From NCBI GenBank assembly GCA_964017235.1, contig OZ024936.1, positions 29,534,040 through 29,598,039 of the forward strand: a stretch of DNA of 64,000 bases, read 5' to 3'. Below the pieces are notes generated by a model. That model searched no databases. It was not told the origin of the DNA and saw only the letters and a list, made by a program, of their open reading frames with translations. The first letter of the stretch is position 1. Each line of letters opens with the position of its first letter. Source of the DNA: Sabellastarte sp. h YS-2021. Taxonomy: Eukaryota; Annelida; Polychaeta; Sabellida; Sabellidae. Both the position numbers and the translations under genes were made by a program. This document shows, piece after piece, positions 1 to 12,000 of this stretch.

Positions 1-408
1 ATGAGCCACCATGACTCAGTGTTTGGCCCTATTTTATTTGTTAAAAGCAAAATGTATACTTGGGTTGTGGATTCATCAAAGTTTTGTGACACACACCTTC
101 AGGGCATCAGTGGCCTTGACGTTATCACGCTTGGCAGGTTATTAATTTTCATCATCCACCACACAGTGAATTTGACCGAAATAATAGGACATACAGACCT
201 GATAAGATTTTTGTATCGCTTACAGTGGATAATAAGAGGTACAAGTGCATTAACTAATGCTAATTTTTCGTAAATATTTTATTAATTACTTAAGGTACAA
301 AATATATCATTAGAAAGGTATTTTTACAGAGCTTCAACTCATTTTGATGGCATTTAAAACCACTATATAAGTCACTCTAGTAGTCCACAATATTATAGAA
401 ACACATGA
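1..408. other. No supported feature
   Basis: A 90-codon frame is open from base 1, but it resembles nothing I know and has no coding-like context. Nor do I see anything at 630-1097 or 2080-2612. Confidence 0.5.
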
Positions 409-630
409 GGGGCCATGCTGGTGAAGTGGTAACACACATGCCTCCCACCTCTGAGGTAGGTGGTTCAAACCCTGGATCTTGTGTGGGAAAATTGGCAGTT
501 GCTTACCGATGGTTGGCAGTTTGCAGTACAGAACCTTGACCAACTGTATGTACTGATTATCCCTGCCCACAGGTTTGACCTGTACAGTGTTGAAAGCGAC
601 ATTAAACCTCAAATAAATAAAAACACAGTA
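409..630 (+). repeat. tRNA-derived SINE, family 1
   Basis: Begins GGGGCCATGCTGGTGAAGTG (A-box region), has GGTGGTTCAAACCCTGG (B box), then the body with GGTTGGCAGTTTGCAGTACA and the tail GTACAGTGTTGAAAGCGACA plus (ATAA)n. It defines the plus orientation of the main SINE family in this window. Confidence 0.85.
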
Positions 631-1097
631 GCACATTGCAAAATTCAACCTGCTTGATCCTTCGTCTTTGACGAAGTTTTTAATAATAATAATTTTAATA
701 ATAATAGAGAAATCTCAAGTTTAAAGTCTTTATATTCAATATAACCTGTTACTTTGGATACACTTCGAAGCTAATTTGTTCCATTCTTTTGGTAAATATG
801 GACTAACTTGATTTATTATTGATTCAAAATGGTGGATAATAAAATAAAACAACCCTCTTGGTACACTTTTTAAAATTTATATCACTCGAGAAGAAAAGCA
901 CAGTCTTCATCCTTTCGATCTGGATTGTATTTATTTGTCTTCTCTTGTAGTGGTTTTTCTGCTTTTTTTAAAACCTCCATGGTCATCGGTTTAAATCTGG
1001 CTCCTCACATCATTTGGAGGAAACTGATGGCTTGTCCAAATATGACACTAAGGATTGAAATAAACGTGATATATCCAAACTGAGGCAAGTTTACTTA

Positions 1098-1817
1098 TGT
1101 GGGTGTTCCACCACACGACTAAGGCTCCCGATTAAGGGTTTTTGAGGGTCGGTTTCAAAAATATGCTTAGTCCCAGGCTTCCTGTAAGGGTCGGTTGTGG
1201 TCGGTTGAGGCCGTGTGAGAAATCAAACATGTTTGATATTTCTCCCGACCCCAACCGATTATTTTTTCCCGCCATAAACAAAATGTCCAGTCCCAGGCTT
1301 CCTCAGGCCTCCTCAGATCAAATTTACACAGTCCTATGTTGTCCCAGGCCGCCTGCGACCCTTAGTCGCCGACCCTTAGTCCCAGACCCTCTATACCTTA
1401 GTCCCAGGCTTCCTGCGACCCTTAGTCCCATTGCAAAGCAAAAATCGGCTATCTCGGTCTGGGGACGCCTGGGGACGCCTCAGGACACCTTGTGGGGTCG
1501 GGACTTAATCCTGGGTTAGTCGGGGCTTAGTCCCAGGAGGCCTGAGGCGTCCTGGGACCCAGTCGGTTTGTCTACGACAGGATCGTGGTTCAAACCGACC
1601 AGAAAAATGGCTTAGTCTGTTCTTAGTCCCAGACCAGTTAGGGACTGTCTGGGGCCTCCTGGGGCGTCCTGAGGCCGATCTGTAGTTAATCCCAGACCTT
1701 CATACCGATTCTGTCTTCCACCCCATTGGTCAATTTTTTTTCCATTTTTTCCAAGACTACCCACGATTAAGGGTCACCGACAGGATCGGGGCTTAATCCT
1801 TTGGTGGAACAAGGGCA
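1098..1817. mobile_element. Non-autonomous Harbinger-type element (MITE), 720 bp
   Basis: The left end TGTGGGTGTTCCACC matches the right end of the 29445-34060 transposon in reverse complement. The right end GGTGGAACAAGGGCA corresponds to that transposon's left end. The interior is almost wholly the subterminal AGTCCCAGGCTTCCT / GGGACGCCT repeats seen at both ends of the large element. The flanks are TTA (1095-1097) and TAA (1818-1820), not identical as a simple duplication would require. It lacks coding potential; a 125-codon frame at 1142-1519 is only repeat. Confidence 0.82.
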
Positions 1818-1844
1818 TAAAAGTGATTTCATTCACCAGATTAG

Positions 1845-2075
1845 TGGGAGGTCAGTGGTGCACGCTCACCTCCCACCTCTGAGGTTGGTGGTTTGAAACC
1901 TGGAACCGACCGTATGTTGGAAAGTTGGTAGTTGCGTACAAATGCCAAGCAGTTTGCAGTGCAGAATCTTGAACAACTAGTATGTACTGGTTTCCTGTAC
2001 CTTTAAATCTACCCATCTCGATATAACTTACAATGTGTTGGAAGGGCCGTTCAACCCAAACAATAACAAAATCAC
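1845..2075 (+). repeat. tRNA-derived SINE, family 1, diverged
   Basis: CACCTCCCACCTCTGAGGTT, then GGTGGTTTGAAACCTGG (B box) and GGAAAGTTGGTAGTTGCGTA in the order seen at 409-630; the 3' end is degraded. It lies 28 bp right of the 1098-1817 element. Confidence 0.75.
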
Positions 2076-2612
2076 CAGTTATCTGTGCATATAATATGGC
2101 ATATTTTGAAAGCAACCTGCTTTCACACATTTCACACTGGTTTCCACATAAACAGGAAACAACCTATTGAATGTCTTGAACCTGTCCATTATTTACCCTT
2201 GTCCCCGGTAGGGGAAGGAGCAAGGTATTAAAATATGGTCTGTTAGTTTGCCTCTCTGCGCATGTAACTCAAAAACTATGTGTAAGGTGTCAGCCATATT
2301 TACTGGATCTGGATTGCAAATCCAGATTAGATTTTGTGATTTGGCATAAATTCCCGCATGCATAACTCAAAAACTATTCATCAGATTGAGGTTATGTTTT
2401 CACATAACATGGGATGTACCAATGACTTGGGCATCCTAAAAGCTGAAGCTGATCGAATATCTTCATCCAAACTGAGAACGAAAATCCAAAATTGTTTTAA
2501 ACACATTTCAGCCATACCCATGGGCAAGGGTTTGTGCATGATCACGCACTGTTTGTTTAGCATAATTTTAGTTTATAACATCACAATTAAGACAAAACTC
2601 AACATGGGTCTT

Positions 2613-2900
2613 CATAGCTGTGGCCTAGTGGGTAACACACTCGCCTAGAAACACAGAGGACCTGGGTTGGAACTCAGATACAGGCAGATACATAGTGGCT
2701 TGGGTGACCACTTAAAATGGCGGTCCTCTGTCGTCGGGTCCTATCCCTATTGGCAGGCTAAAGAACCTCAAAGATGTTGAGTTAAGGGAATATCAGTAAC
2801 TTAAGAGTTGGGCTGTACTTTTGCAGTCGGATAGGTCATATAGCGCTATGGGTCCTGTAGTACATGGAGATATTGTGCTGAGTATATGAGGTACATGAGT
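2613..2900 (+). repeat. tRNA-derived SINE, second family, copy 1
   Basis: GTGGCCTAGTGGGTAACACA (A box) and ACCTGGGTTGGAACTCAG (B box), then a body containing GGCTTGGGTGACCACTTAAA and a tail ATAAATACAATACAAT. A related, more diverged copy begins at about 3000. The open frame crossing its start is not a gene. Confidence 0.7.
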
Positions 2901-2999
2901 ATAAATACAATACAATAGGTACTTTGAACATCGTGCAAATGCAGATTATGAGCAAATTGTACATATCAACGGCAATATGACATGATTTGATGGTTTGTC

Positions 3000-3225
3000 A
3001 TTGTGGCCCTAGTGAGTAACACACCCGACTTGGAACATAAGGATACTAGGCAGATGCGTAGTAGCCTTGATGATCGCTTAAAATGGCTGGAAAGGTGGGA
3101 AAGCCAGGTACTGCTGGTCTGGGTGACCACGTCTGGTGTTGTAGGAACAAGTGCTCAGGTGCAAGGAAGGTCCACAATAGATCTGGGAGTCCCTGTGAAA
3201 GAAATAACAGTGCGTTACATCATTT
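3000..3225 (+). repeat. SINE-like repeat related to the 2613-2900 copy
   Basis: TGTGGCCCTAGTGAGTAACA, then GACTTGGAACATAAGGATAC and GATGATCGCTTAAAATGGC align with the copy at 2613. The overlapping frames at 3003-3433 show no recognisable protein and are attributed to the repeat. Confidence 0.55.
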
Positions 3226-3469
3226 TTCTGTAACTATGGGTCTTATCACAAACACAAGTCTCTCAACAGTGTTTCACAAGAAACACAAGAAAAAGAAGCT
3301 TGCTATCATAGAGTGTTGTACAACTTTGTTCAATCTCACTGAGACAGGAACGGTCCGGGCTCTTAAGCATGGATATATCCCATTAAACCTTGCAATCAGT
3401 TTAACATTATTACCTTTACTAAGGACACTATAGCAGTCACCTGACCCTGAGGTAACAAAGAAGGTCCAA

Positions 3470-3560
3470 GGTTGCCTAGAGGCTAATCACTCATCTAATC
3501 ACAGGCTCCCACCTCTATGTGGGTTTGACCCCCACAAGTGTCAATGCATAGAGAAGGTCC
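3470..3560 (+). repeat. tRNA-like SINE head fragment, third type
   Basis: GGTTGCCTAGAGGCTAATCA and GTGGGTTTGACCCCCACAAG give A- and B-box-like blocks. The B-box part, GTGGGTTCGATTTCCACAAG in cleaner form, recurs at 8376-8397, and the whole head occurs reversed at 40925-41072. Confidence 0.55.
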
Positions 3561-4347
3561 CAGTATGACCCTGGCTTGTATTGAACTAATAAGGAAACTG
3601 ATGAAACACCATCCAGACAGGAGAATAGAAAAGTGAAACATAGGTTTTTAAATAAACAGAAAATTTTGTACTGTTACTGACGTCACACAAAAGGGTTTAT
3701 GTACCTTTTGCTAGTACTACACTTCTAGATTTAAATATTTAGTGTGTTTTGTTTTTAATATATATTAATCTATGTTGAATTTACAATGCATACAGAACTG
3801 GTTTGATTGATTAATTGATTGATTGACAAAGAACACGTGAGTTATCCCTAGGGTAGACACGGAGCAATTATTGATAACTTGTCAACTGGAAATTTATTAA
3901 GTTATAACATGATAGCTTTGTATTTCTTTGTTAATAGCTGGTTTAACTTTGTGTGGATATTAGAGTTCAACTTGAGATTGGAACTAGCCAAACTGAGGCC
4001 CTTAAGTTGAATGAGCGTGAATGATTTGCGAGATTTCAAGCTGGACTCTAACACGAAGTGGTCTCCTGAGAACAATATGGCATCATTTCGAACACTTCCC
4101 TTTTCAGGGTAAAGAGATGGTTTTATGTCTTAGGATTTATGACAGAATGAATAATTCATCAAATTTCCCTTTTATTGGCCTAAGCAAGTACCCTCACTTG
4201 CCCTTAACTCTCCTGAACGAGTGGACTATGGTTAGACTAGTTTACGTGACAAGTCTACAAATATATTTCTATATAGGAACTAAACCAACACGTACTTTCA
4301 AACAACATCAGGCAAAAATACTAGTATTTGGATGTGCTAATTTATAA

Positions 4348-4500
4348 ATAGTTTGGATTTAGACAGTCAAAAATGTATTATGCTTGCTGTTGGGAGTGCT
4401 TTATAATCATTATTATAATAAATATTTTGGATTTAGACAGTCAAAAATGTTATTATGCTTGGTGTTAGAAGTGTTTTATAATCATTATTATAATTATAAC
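4348..4500. repeat. Tandem duplication, about 75 bp
   Basis: TTTGGATTTAGACAGTCAAA starts two copies, each ending in TTTATAATCATTATTATAAT. The copies differ by a few substitutions. Confidence 0.8.
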
Positions 4501-4529
4501 ACTTTAGATTAAATATAACAAACATCAGT

Positions 4530-4690
4530 CATATCACTACGGGCAATTTTGAAGGCAGAGGAAACCAGTACATACTAGTTAGTGACGATTCTGCACTGTA
4601 AACTGCTAGGCATCAGTAAGCAACCACCAACTTTCCCAGGGTTTGAGCCTCAGACCTGAGGTGGGAGGCAAGTGTGTTACTGTGCCAATG
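4530..4690 (-). repeat. tRNA-derived SINE, family 1
   Basis: Reverse orientation: GGCAGAGGAAACCAGTACAT, CTGCACTGTAAACTGC and CAGACCTGAGGTGGGAGGCA match the complement of the 409-630 repeat. Both ends are eroded. Confidence 0.78.
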
Positions 4691-4699
4691 ACCGACATA

Positions 4700-7542
4700 G
4701 TGTAAATATCAATAAATTGTTCAGTTTTGAGTGGTTGTTTAACGTCACTTTTACCATACAAAGTCAAGTGAGGACAGGTCCTCTACACATCCCATAAATG
4801 GTATTGGATAGTTTGACTCAAACCCATGGCCACCAGTTTAAAAGGCTGGTAAAAACCTATGATGAATAGAAAAAGGAATAATGAAATGCTAACAGAAATT
4901 TGATAGTGTATGTTAAAAGCCCTTTGAAGTCTGTTTCCCCTTCAAAGTATTCTCTTTATATCATGCAGTTCTCCTGTTGGTCCCAGATGTGTGCTTAACC
5001 TTTTCCATCACAAAGATCCTCCCGTAACCTTTTGATCCGGTTCTCAGGGGATAGTGTGTTTAAATCCAGGGTAAATCAATTAACTACTGATCCAAAAGCC
5101 TTCACAACATACCATCAACGTTGTCATGTGTTTTTACAGCATGGCTTTGTTTCAGCCACATGAACCATTTCATAAACACACTGTGATGGGTACAAATATT
5201 TTGACAACAATATATTTCGTGGGGAAAAAATGAAAATAGTTCAAGCCACACATATAAACCTGCTTTCATGCACTTCCAGATATATGGCTATTGTTTTAGA
5301 ATGTTTCTGGTTGGACAAAATACACACCCAAATGCAAAAAAAAGTGGAATATGTGAATGAATGCATATTTTTTTCTAAATAAATGATTTATCTCATCCAC
5401 AAGAAAATAAGCTGTGTTGAAAAGGATGGAAAACCTCAAACTTAGATTTACAATTTGTTCTTGTGTACAAAAGGACATCAAACATTATAACTTGAACACC
5501 ATTGTATGAATATTGTCATCCTTCCCCAACGTTCACCCCAGTGATAAGAGAACAATTATAAAAGGCTTTGACAAGTGGTATTGCAGACATGATTACCTCT
5601 TTAAAGCATCTTTCATATTGTATACGGTTAGTCAGTATTTGACAAGGCAACATATGAGGTAAATGTCATGAATCAGAGAAGATTTAGAGAAGATTATTCC
5701 TGGGAATTTAAGACTCAATTCAAATTGGATCATTTTTATTAAAATACTACCAATTCTTTCGGTTTTAAAACTTCAATTATGAGGGTTTAATAAGGTTTAG
5801 TAAGGCTTGTAAAATATTTTTTAACTGACATACTATTCTATTATTCTGTATTTATACCCTGCATTTAAGCAGACACTTAAGGCGCAACAACATAAGCAGT
5901 ATTCAAAAATTCATCTGTCCATGGGCCTAGCATTGGTTGTTATCACAGAGATTTCTCTCTGGGAGATTTGTGTTCAAGTATAATTTTCAGCTGTGGTTAT
6001 CTAACATATTTCATGATTAAGTACATTTCTTCATTGCAAATTTTTCTACAATTATCTTAGACATATGTTGTGTCCGACATCTGACCATTTTGCGAAATAA
6101 GATTGCCAGACAGATCTTTCCCTCACTTAGTCTGGAAGTAGACTTACAGTTAAGACATTTGTCTTAAACTTAAACTAAGTCTGTAGCTCTAGACTGAGCG
6201 AATTTCCCAAAGCAATACTCTCTCCACTTCAAAATTTGCAGTAGCTGTAAATAAAGTATAAATTTACAGAACACCTCCCTCAGGTAGTCTTTGCAAGCTT
6301 TTGTGTGGTTACAAGGTTTTTTTCTAGATTTAAATCTCTAACTTAGCAAAAACTTGGCTAAGTCTAGGACCCTTTGCATGCAATGTGAGACTACAGTAGA
6401 ATTTCTGAGAACTGCTAGAATATTAGTAACATATAATCTCACACCTCGGTCTTATTTATTTGAAGGGTGATAATAAACACGTAGTTAGCTTTGATTCAAG
6501 TCAGATTTCATTCTGGACAAGTGTCAGATCAGATTACCTAACACTTGATAAAACATGATTCTAATGATTAATTTCCCTCTAGACTGCCAGTAATGTAAAA
6601 TGCATGGTTCGACCATATAGCTAATAAGTTACAAATACAAGTAAACTGTTATTTGAAAAGTTTATATCTTCAGAAAATGTTTAATCTGGTATTCTAGTCA
6701 AATGAAAGCCACATAGGAAATCATTCACAAAAAGATAAATCTTTATACATGACAGAATAGGACAAATACATGAGTTTTCTGTGTTTTCGTTTCCCACTTT
6801 CAAAAAAAAAGAATAACTAAGCAAATTTTCAAAAGTTAGTGTTATAATTAATATACAAAATACCTAAACACTGCCATTAATATCTAAAAGCAATTTTTGA
6901 CAATGATGCTGTTCAATAAAAACATGAACCAAATCCTAATTCAAATAATTTTGACAATTTTACATCTTAAATCTGGTTCTAAAAGTAAAAGGCCAAGGAA
7001 TATTAAAATATTCACAAAAGCATTTATATTTGCATATGACAGAATTGAAACAAAAATCAATAACTTTTTATGTTATTGGGTGTCACTTTCAAAATAAACT
7101 CAATCGGCACACATAATGGAATCTTAGAAGGTTCAAATTACTTATTTTTTATTGTAACAGATGTGTAGAAACAAACAGGAATGCAAAAAAAAAATTAGAT
7201 GTCTAGTTAAAATGTATTTCTTGTGAAAAAATGCATTTCTTGAATTTCTTGAAAAACCTCCAACATTGTATATTGAATAAGGGTGAAAAGATTGTATTGT
7301 CAAATTAAAAAAAATCTTACTGTCATTGAATACTTAGAGGCCTGTTCCATTTCTGTGAGCGGTATATGATTGTAAATAATAAAATGCACAGTCCAGGGAT
7401 GTAGTTTATGATGGGTTTACAATGGATTTAAGATATATAAGATCTCATCCAGATAGCTTTACAATTAAGACATAGATTGCCACAAATTTTCCCTGAAAAA
7501 AAATTATGATTGGTTTACAATAGGTTTAGGAGCCTTAAGATA
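4700..7542. other. Non-coding sequence, nothing recognised
   Basis: AT-rich, with many short stop-bounded frames. The missing amino-terminal-domain exons of the iGluR gene were looked for here by eye and not found. The same holds for 8010-8944, apart from a tRNA-like fragment at 8340-8420. Confidence 0.5.
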
Positions 7543-8010
7543 GGGGCCACAGTGGCACAGTAAAACACTCGCCTCCCACCTCTGAGGTCAGTTTATTTAT
7601 TTATTTATTTGGGGTTTTACGTCGCTTTCAACACTGTACAGGTCATATCACGACGGGTAGTTGGAAGGGCAGAGGAAACCAGTACATACAGTTCGCTAGG
7701 GTTCTGTACTGTAAACTGCCGACCAACAGCAAGCAACTACCAGCTTTCCCACTTAAGGCCATTATGGGGATCAAACCCCGGCCTCAGAGGTGGGAGGCGA
7801 GAGTGTTACCACTCTGCCACCATGGCCCCACCTCTGAGGTCAGCGGTTTAAGCCTGGGGCCTTATGTCGGAAAGTTGGTAGTTGCTTACCGATGGTTGGC
7901 AGTTTACAGTACGGAACTTTGATCAACTGTATGTACTGGTTTTCTCTTCCAACAAAACTATCCATGATGATATGACCTGTCCTGTGTTGAAATCAACATA
8001 TAACCCCAAA
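7543..8010 (+). repeat. tRNA-derived SINE, family 1, split by a second SINE
   Basis: The head GGGGCCACAGTGGCACAGTA runs to 7591; the body and tail resume at 7844 (CGGTTTAAGCCTGGGGCC .. CCTGTGTTGAAATCAACATA). A minus-strand copy (7592-7829) lies between and the target sequence CCACCTCTGAGGTCAG is duplicated around it. Confidence 0.88.
7592..7829 (-). repeat. tRNA-derived SINE, family 1, inserted in another SINE
   Basis: A full-length copy, from (TTTA)n GGGGTTTTACGTCGCTTTCA to GGCCCC. Target-site duplication CCACCTCTGAGGTCAG lies at 7576-7591 and 7828-7843. The insertion hit the conserved tRNA-like region of the older SINE. Confidence 0.9.
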
Positions 8011-8944
8011 TAAACGAGCCATAAGAAAAACTCAAGATTGCTATAAGATGAAACAGATAGACAATGAAACCTATCAGGAAGTACCATATTTCTGTACAGG
8101 ATCTCTGTAAGATGGCTGTAAGATCATTCAGATGTAAAAGATTCAGTTAATGATTCCTAAAAAGTTACAATCAGGAACAGGTTTACGATATGTCACAGAA
8201 ATGGAACAGCCCCATTAGGAGTTTATCAATAAATCCTGCTATCAAATTTGTACCCCCTGGATACTGATTTTATTATGGTCAATTAACATAGGTACCTATT
8301 TTTTGCACGGAACTCAAGATCCTGAGGGCTCAGTTCTCAGGAAGTTTGGCATCTAAAAACTTGTGGTCATCTCTGTGTGGGTTCGATTTCCACAAGTGGC
8401 AATCTGTCTCTGTGGCCTTGTAGAGAGGGTATTAGTCTCCATGCCATAAGATCTAGGGTTCAGTCATTGGACATGTCATGGAGATTATACTCTTGGAGTA
8501 GGTGCTTTTACAAATGTGTCTCTCTTCACCCAGAAACATAAATGGGTAATGAAATTAATTGTGAAAGTAAACCTCTGATTGACTGGTATCGTTCAGAGGA
8601 GTAGAAATAATCTTAATAACTTTATGTCACAGAACCCAGAAATAACCTACAACAAAGCCATATCAACCACACCAAAAGAAGGACTTTACCTTTTACTTTT
8701 GTAATTACAAGTAATATTACATGATTTCATGTAGATGAGTAATAAGAATAACAGAAGGATGGATTGTCTCAAATAGATCTAAATAAAGTTTAGGATAAAC
8801 ACTCATCATTGTATCTCTTTTTTATTATTCATGGCTTCAGTTTTTCCCTCCCCTCTTTTGCTATTGCTATAGTTAGTGATCTCTATTAAGAAACTATTAC
8901 TTAGTTACACAATACTTATCAAGTCATCTATGTAATTTATACAG

Positions 8945-9003
8945 GATATGGCGCCCGCATTGGCCGTGATGATGCTTCCCCTATGTCAGTCATCACGATT
9001 GAG
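8945..9003 (+). CDS. iGluR-like gene, exon a (linker into ligand-binding domain)
   Basis: A 59-bp internal exon lies between ...ATACAG and GTAAGA. It begins with two bases that complete a codon from an unseen upstream exon and ends on a codon boundary. Read in that frame it gives YGARIGRDDASPMSVITIE, the stretch of AMPA and kainate receptors between the amino-terminal domain and lobe S1, where the family has a VTTI-like strand just before the ExPYV motif. It joins in frame to the next exon (16665), giving ITIE-EHPYVI. Upstream exons encoding a signal peptide or amino-terminal domain were not recognised in the first 8.9 kb. The assignment rests mainly on phase and on continuity with the next exon, because the exon is short. 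Confidence 0.75.
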
Positions 9004-12000
9004 GTAAGAAAAGACGACATTATTTCATAGATATAATATAACCATAGCAAGCATTTAATGTTGTTGACTGAACTGGCCACATATCTTTAAGTTATGTTCA
9101 GTAAAGATGAGAGGGTGGGTATACACTGCAGTGCTATGTGTCAAAATTAATTTTCTAAAATACTATAAATTTGCACATCCATTCAGTACTCTTTGTTGGT
9201 GAAAATTCACTCTTAGAGATAGACAAAATTTTATATTTTTGGCAAATATGTTATACTTCTGCAGAAATCTAAGATTACTGCAAAAGTATTAGTAACACTA
9301 TTTTTCCCATTTTATGTAATACAGCTTTAAAACTGAATCAAAAGCCATATATCCAGGAAGACACTATTTTGTATTTTATTCAGAAATCAAAGCTAGCCGC
9401 CAAAATTGATATGATTGAATAAAGGTTGAATATTCACTCAAGACGACTCTATCTCACCTCTTAAATATGAGATAAATACAAAGTTTTACAAGAACCAAGA
9501 TTCACATTGTTTGACATGGTATTGTTCATTTCATCATTGGCAGTTCCAGTTGTTGAATAAAGTGTTGAAAACTAGCTTGTCAGAACTAAGCGCTGTAAAC
9601 CAGTGAGTATCAGTTGCCATTATGATCACTGTAGGGCCATGGCAAAATCCCAACACAAATTTCAGATACAGCATGCGAATATCCCATTAACTGTTGAATT
9701 ACTACTGCATCTTCTACCTTATCTAGAAATTCAGCTATCCACCTCAGTAAATTTGACATGATGTCATTAGCTGGGCTGGGTGAGAGGCGAAGGAATAAAT
9801 GCCAAACTTGCATTGTGTCTGCAAGGCTTCTAATATATTGTATATATATGGTTGATTATTAATAGGTGTCATATCTGAAAGTTTTGTAGAATCATCATTT
9901 AGGATATATAGTTTATTCTGTGCCTGTTTGCTTTCTTGCAATTGTGGACATAGCATATTACAAGTTTTTCCCATCAGCCTGCCCTGAAATATCATTGAAA
10001 GTGACTCAAGTTCAACTGTTTTTCAGAATCCCAATAAAATTATTACAAAAATACCAGCCAAAACAATTTTAAAGTTCTAAAGATCTTAAAATCTGAAATT
10101 ATTATCTACATTTATATTACTGAATGGGGGAAATTCCCTCGCCTTACAATATATTACTTTCAATAAAACAAATAAACTCTGTATCTCTCAAGTTTAGTTT
10201 TGGCTATAGATATAAATCAAAACATAGTGTTTCTTGTTGAAATCACTGAGCAGCTGAGATTTTTTAAAAACTGGCGTGAGGGCAAAAATAAATGTTACTG
10301 CACATAGTAAGTGATTACACACATGATGTAATTCTAGAATGTTATTCTGAAGAGATCTTATCCCCCACGTGACAAAACATTGATTTTAATAAAGTAAATG
10401 AAATCTATTCCACCTTTAATGTAAAATGCGATGATTAAAAAGTCCATTTTGATATTTTTTGTTTTCTTATTTAAAATACAAATAGCTATTCTTTTTTATT
10501 TTATTTTTTAAATGTTTTTGCAACATCACCAAACAAGACGGTTGACTAACTGAAGATAATAAACTCTAGAGTTTATATGCATAATGTTATTCTTTTATTG
10601 TCACTGCTAAAGCAATACATTTCACAGCAAATTCCTCGCATGAAAAAGTATTTATGTAAATAAGACAGATAGATCTATTAAATTCCCTGTCAGACATAAA
10701 AAGCCCAGGGGATGTTCCATGCTTCCTAATAGTCTGTTCCCTCATCTTCGAATGGCTTCATATTTTTGCAAAAGTCTCCAGTTTGAAATGGACAGACCAA
10801 ACAGGACAGGAAATTGGCTGTATAAGTTCACACTCTTGTAATTTGAAGAAATGACACCACAATGGATAGAACAGTTTGTTATACTGCTACCTGTATATGG
10901 CTTATATATATATTTCATAATTATATAGTACTTCAATAGAAAACCTTAAAATATGCACACAAAAAAGAAGACATTCAAATCAGCCAGCCCATACATGGAG
11001 TTATTAGGTTGTCCGATCAATATATTTGGATATTACTTAAAACTGATAAATAAATAGATTCAAAACACAGAGGAAATATCTTCACATAGAGAGATACACC
11101 GGACTCAATGCATAAAAACAATACTTTCTTATTTCTTAAGTTCTTAATAGATACTTACTACATTAATATGTTGGTTTGCCCAAAGGTATTCTACCCCATT
11201 TTATTTTTTATTCAATTTAAATTTAAACATGAATCACTGTGTAGTGAAATGGCAAACATTAAAAGTTACTAACACATGAAATTGATGATCTAATATGATA
11301 TGTTTAACATATCTAACTAATGTAAAAATAATGAAAAATAAGGCCAAAAGTGATCTCTTGAAGCAAGAACCTCGGAGAGAGAGCTCATGGTTAAAAACAT
11401 ACACGAAAAACAAGCTGGATAAGCAATGTTTTAAAAGTACTGGATAACCCCATATAAACTCACAGAAACATTGCAAATTTTGTTAATCCAAGAAAATTAA
11501 TATTTTAGCGAAGTATCACCTTTTTTCTATAAATTTAAAGCAATTCGTTAAAATTAATTAAATCTGAAATTCAGTTTAAGTTTTCATTAGGAAATATTAT
11601 TTTATGACCATGTATTTGTCTGTTTATTAGCTGGAATACACACATACAGCTAGTTTTTACTTACATCATGGAAAACAGAAATCATAACATAGGTCTTGGT
11701 TCAACTTAGATCCCATTAAATTTTGAGAGTGATCTAGATCACCGTCTGGATACAAAACAAGATCATCCACATTTTCCTATTTACTAATTACTACATATCT
11801 TGGCAAAGGTGTGCATTCTCCAGATGTTCTTGTTTTGTATTGTATCACATATAGGCTCATATCGTTGTTGTGTGCAAAGGCCTTTAGTCAAAAATCTGTT
11901 TGTTTTTGTTAGATTACATTAATAAAAAACGAAAATAATCACACCCACTGAAACAAGAATGTGTTATATATTCATATGTAGCTAAAAGAGAGGGGCAATG

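Noticed and set aside
409-480. Possible tRNA gene (A and B boxes)
   Set aside because: The boxes belong to a SINE with a conserved body and tail; no cloverleaf with a proper acceptor stem was seen.
1142-1519. 125-codon open frame
   Set aside because: It consists of the Harbinger subterminal repeats; the repeated Pro/Arg/Leu peptide is a product of the DNA repeat.
4021-4347. 108-codon plus-strand frame
   Set aside because: No recognisable motif, splice context or neighbour; likely chance.
7609-7851. 80-codon frame, and a near-identical peptide at 15744-15995 and 57439-57654
   Set aside because: All three are the reverse strand of the tRNA-derived SINE.
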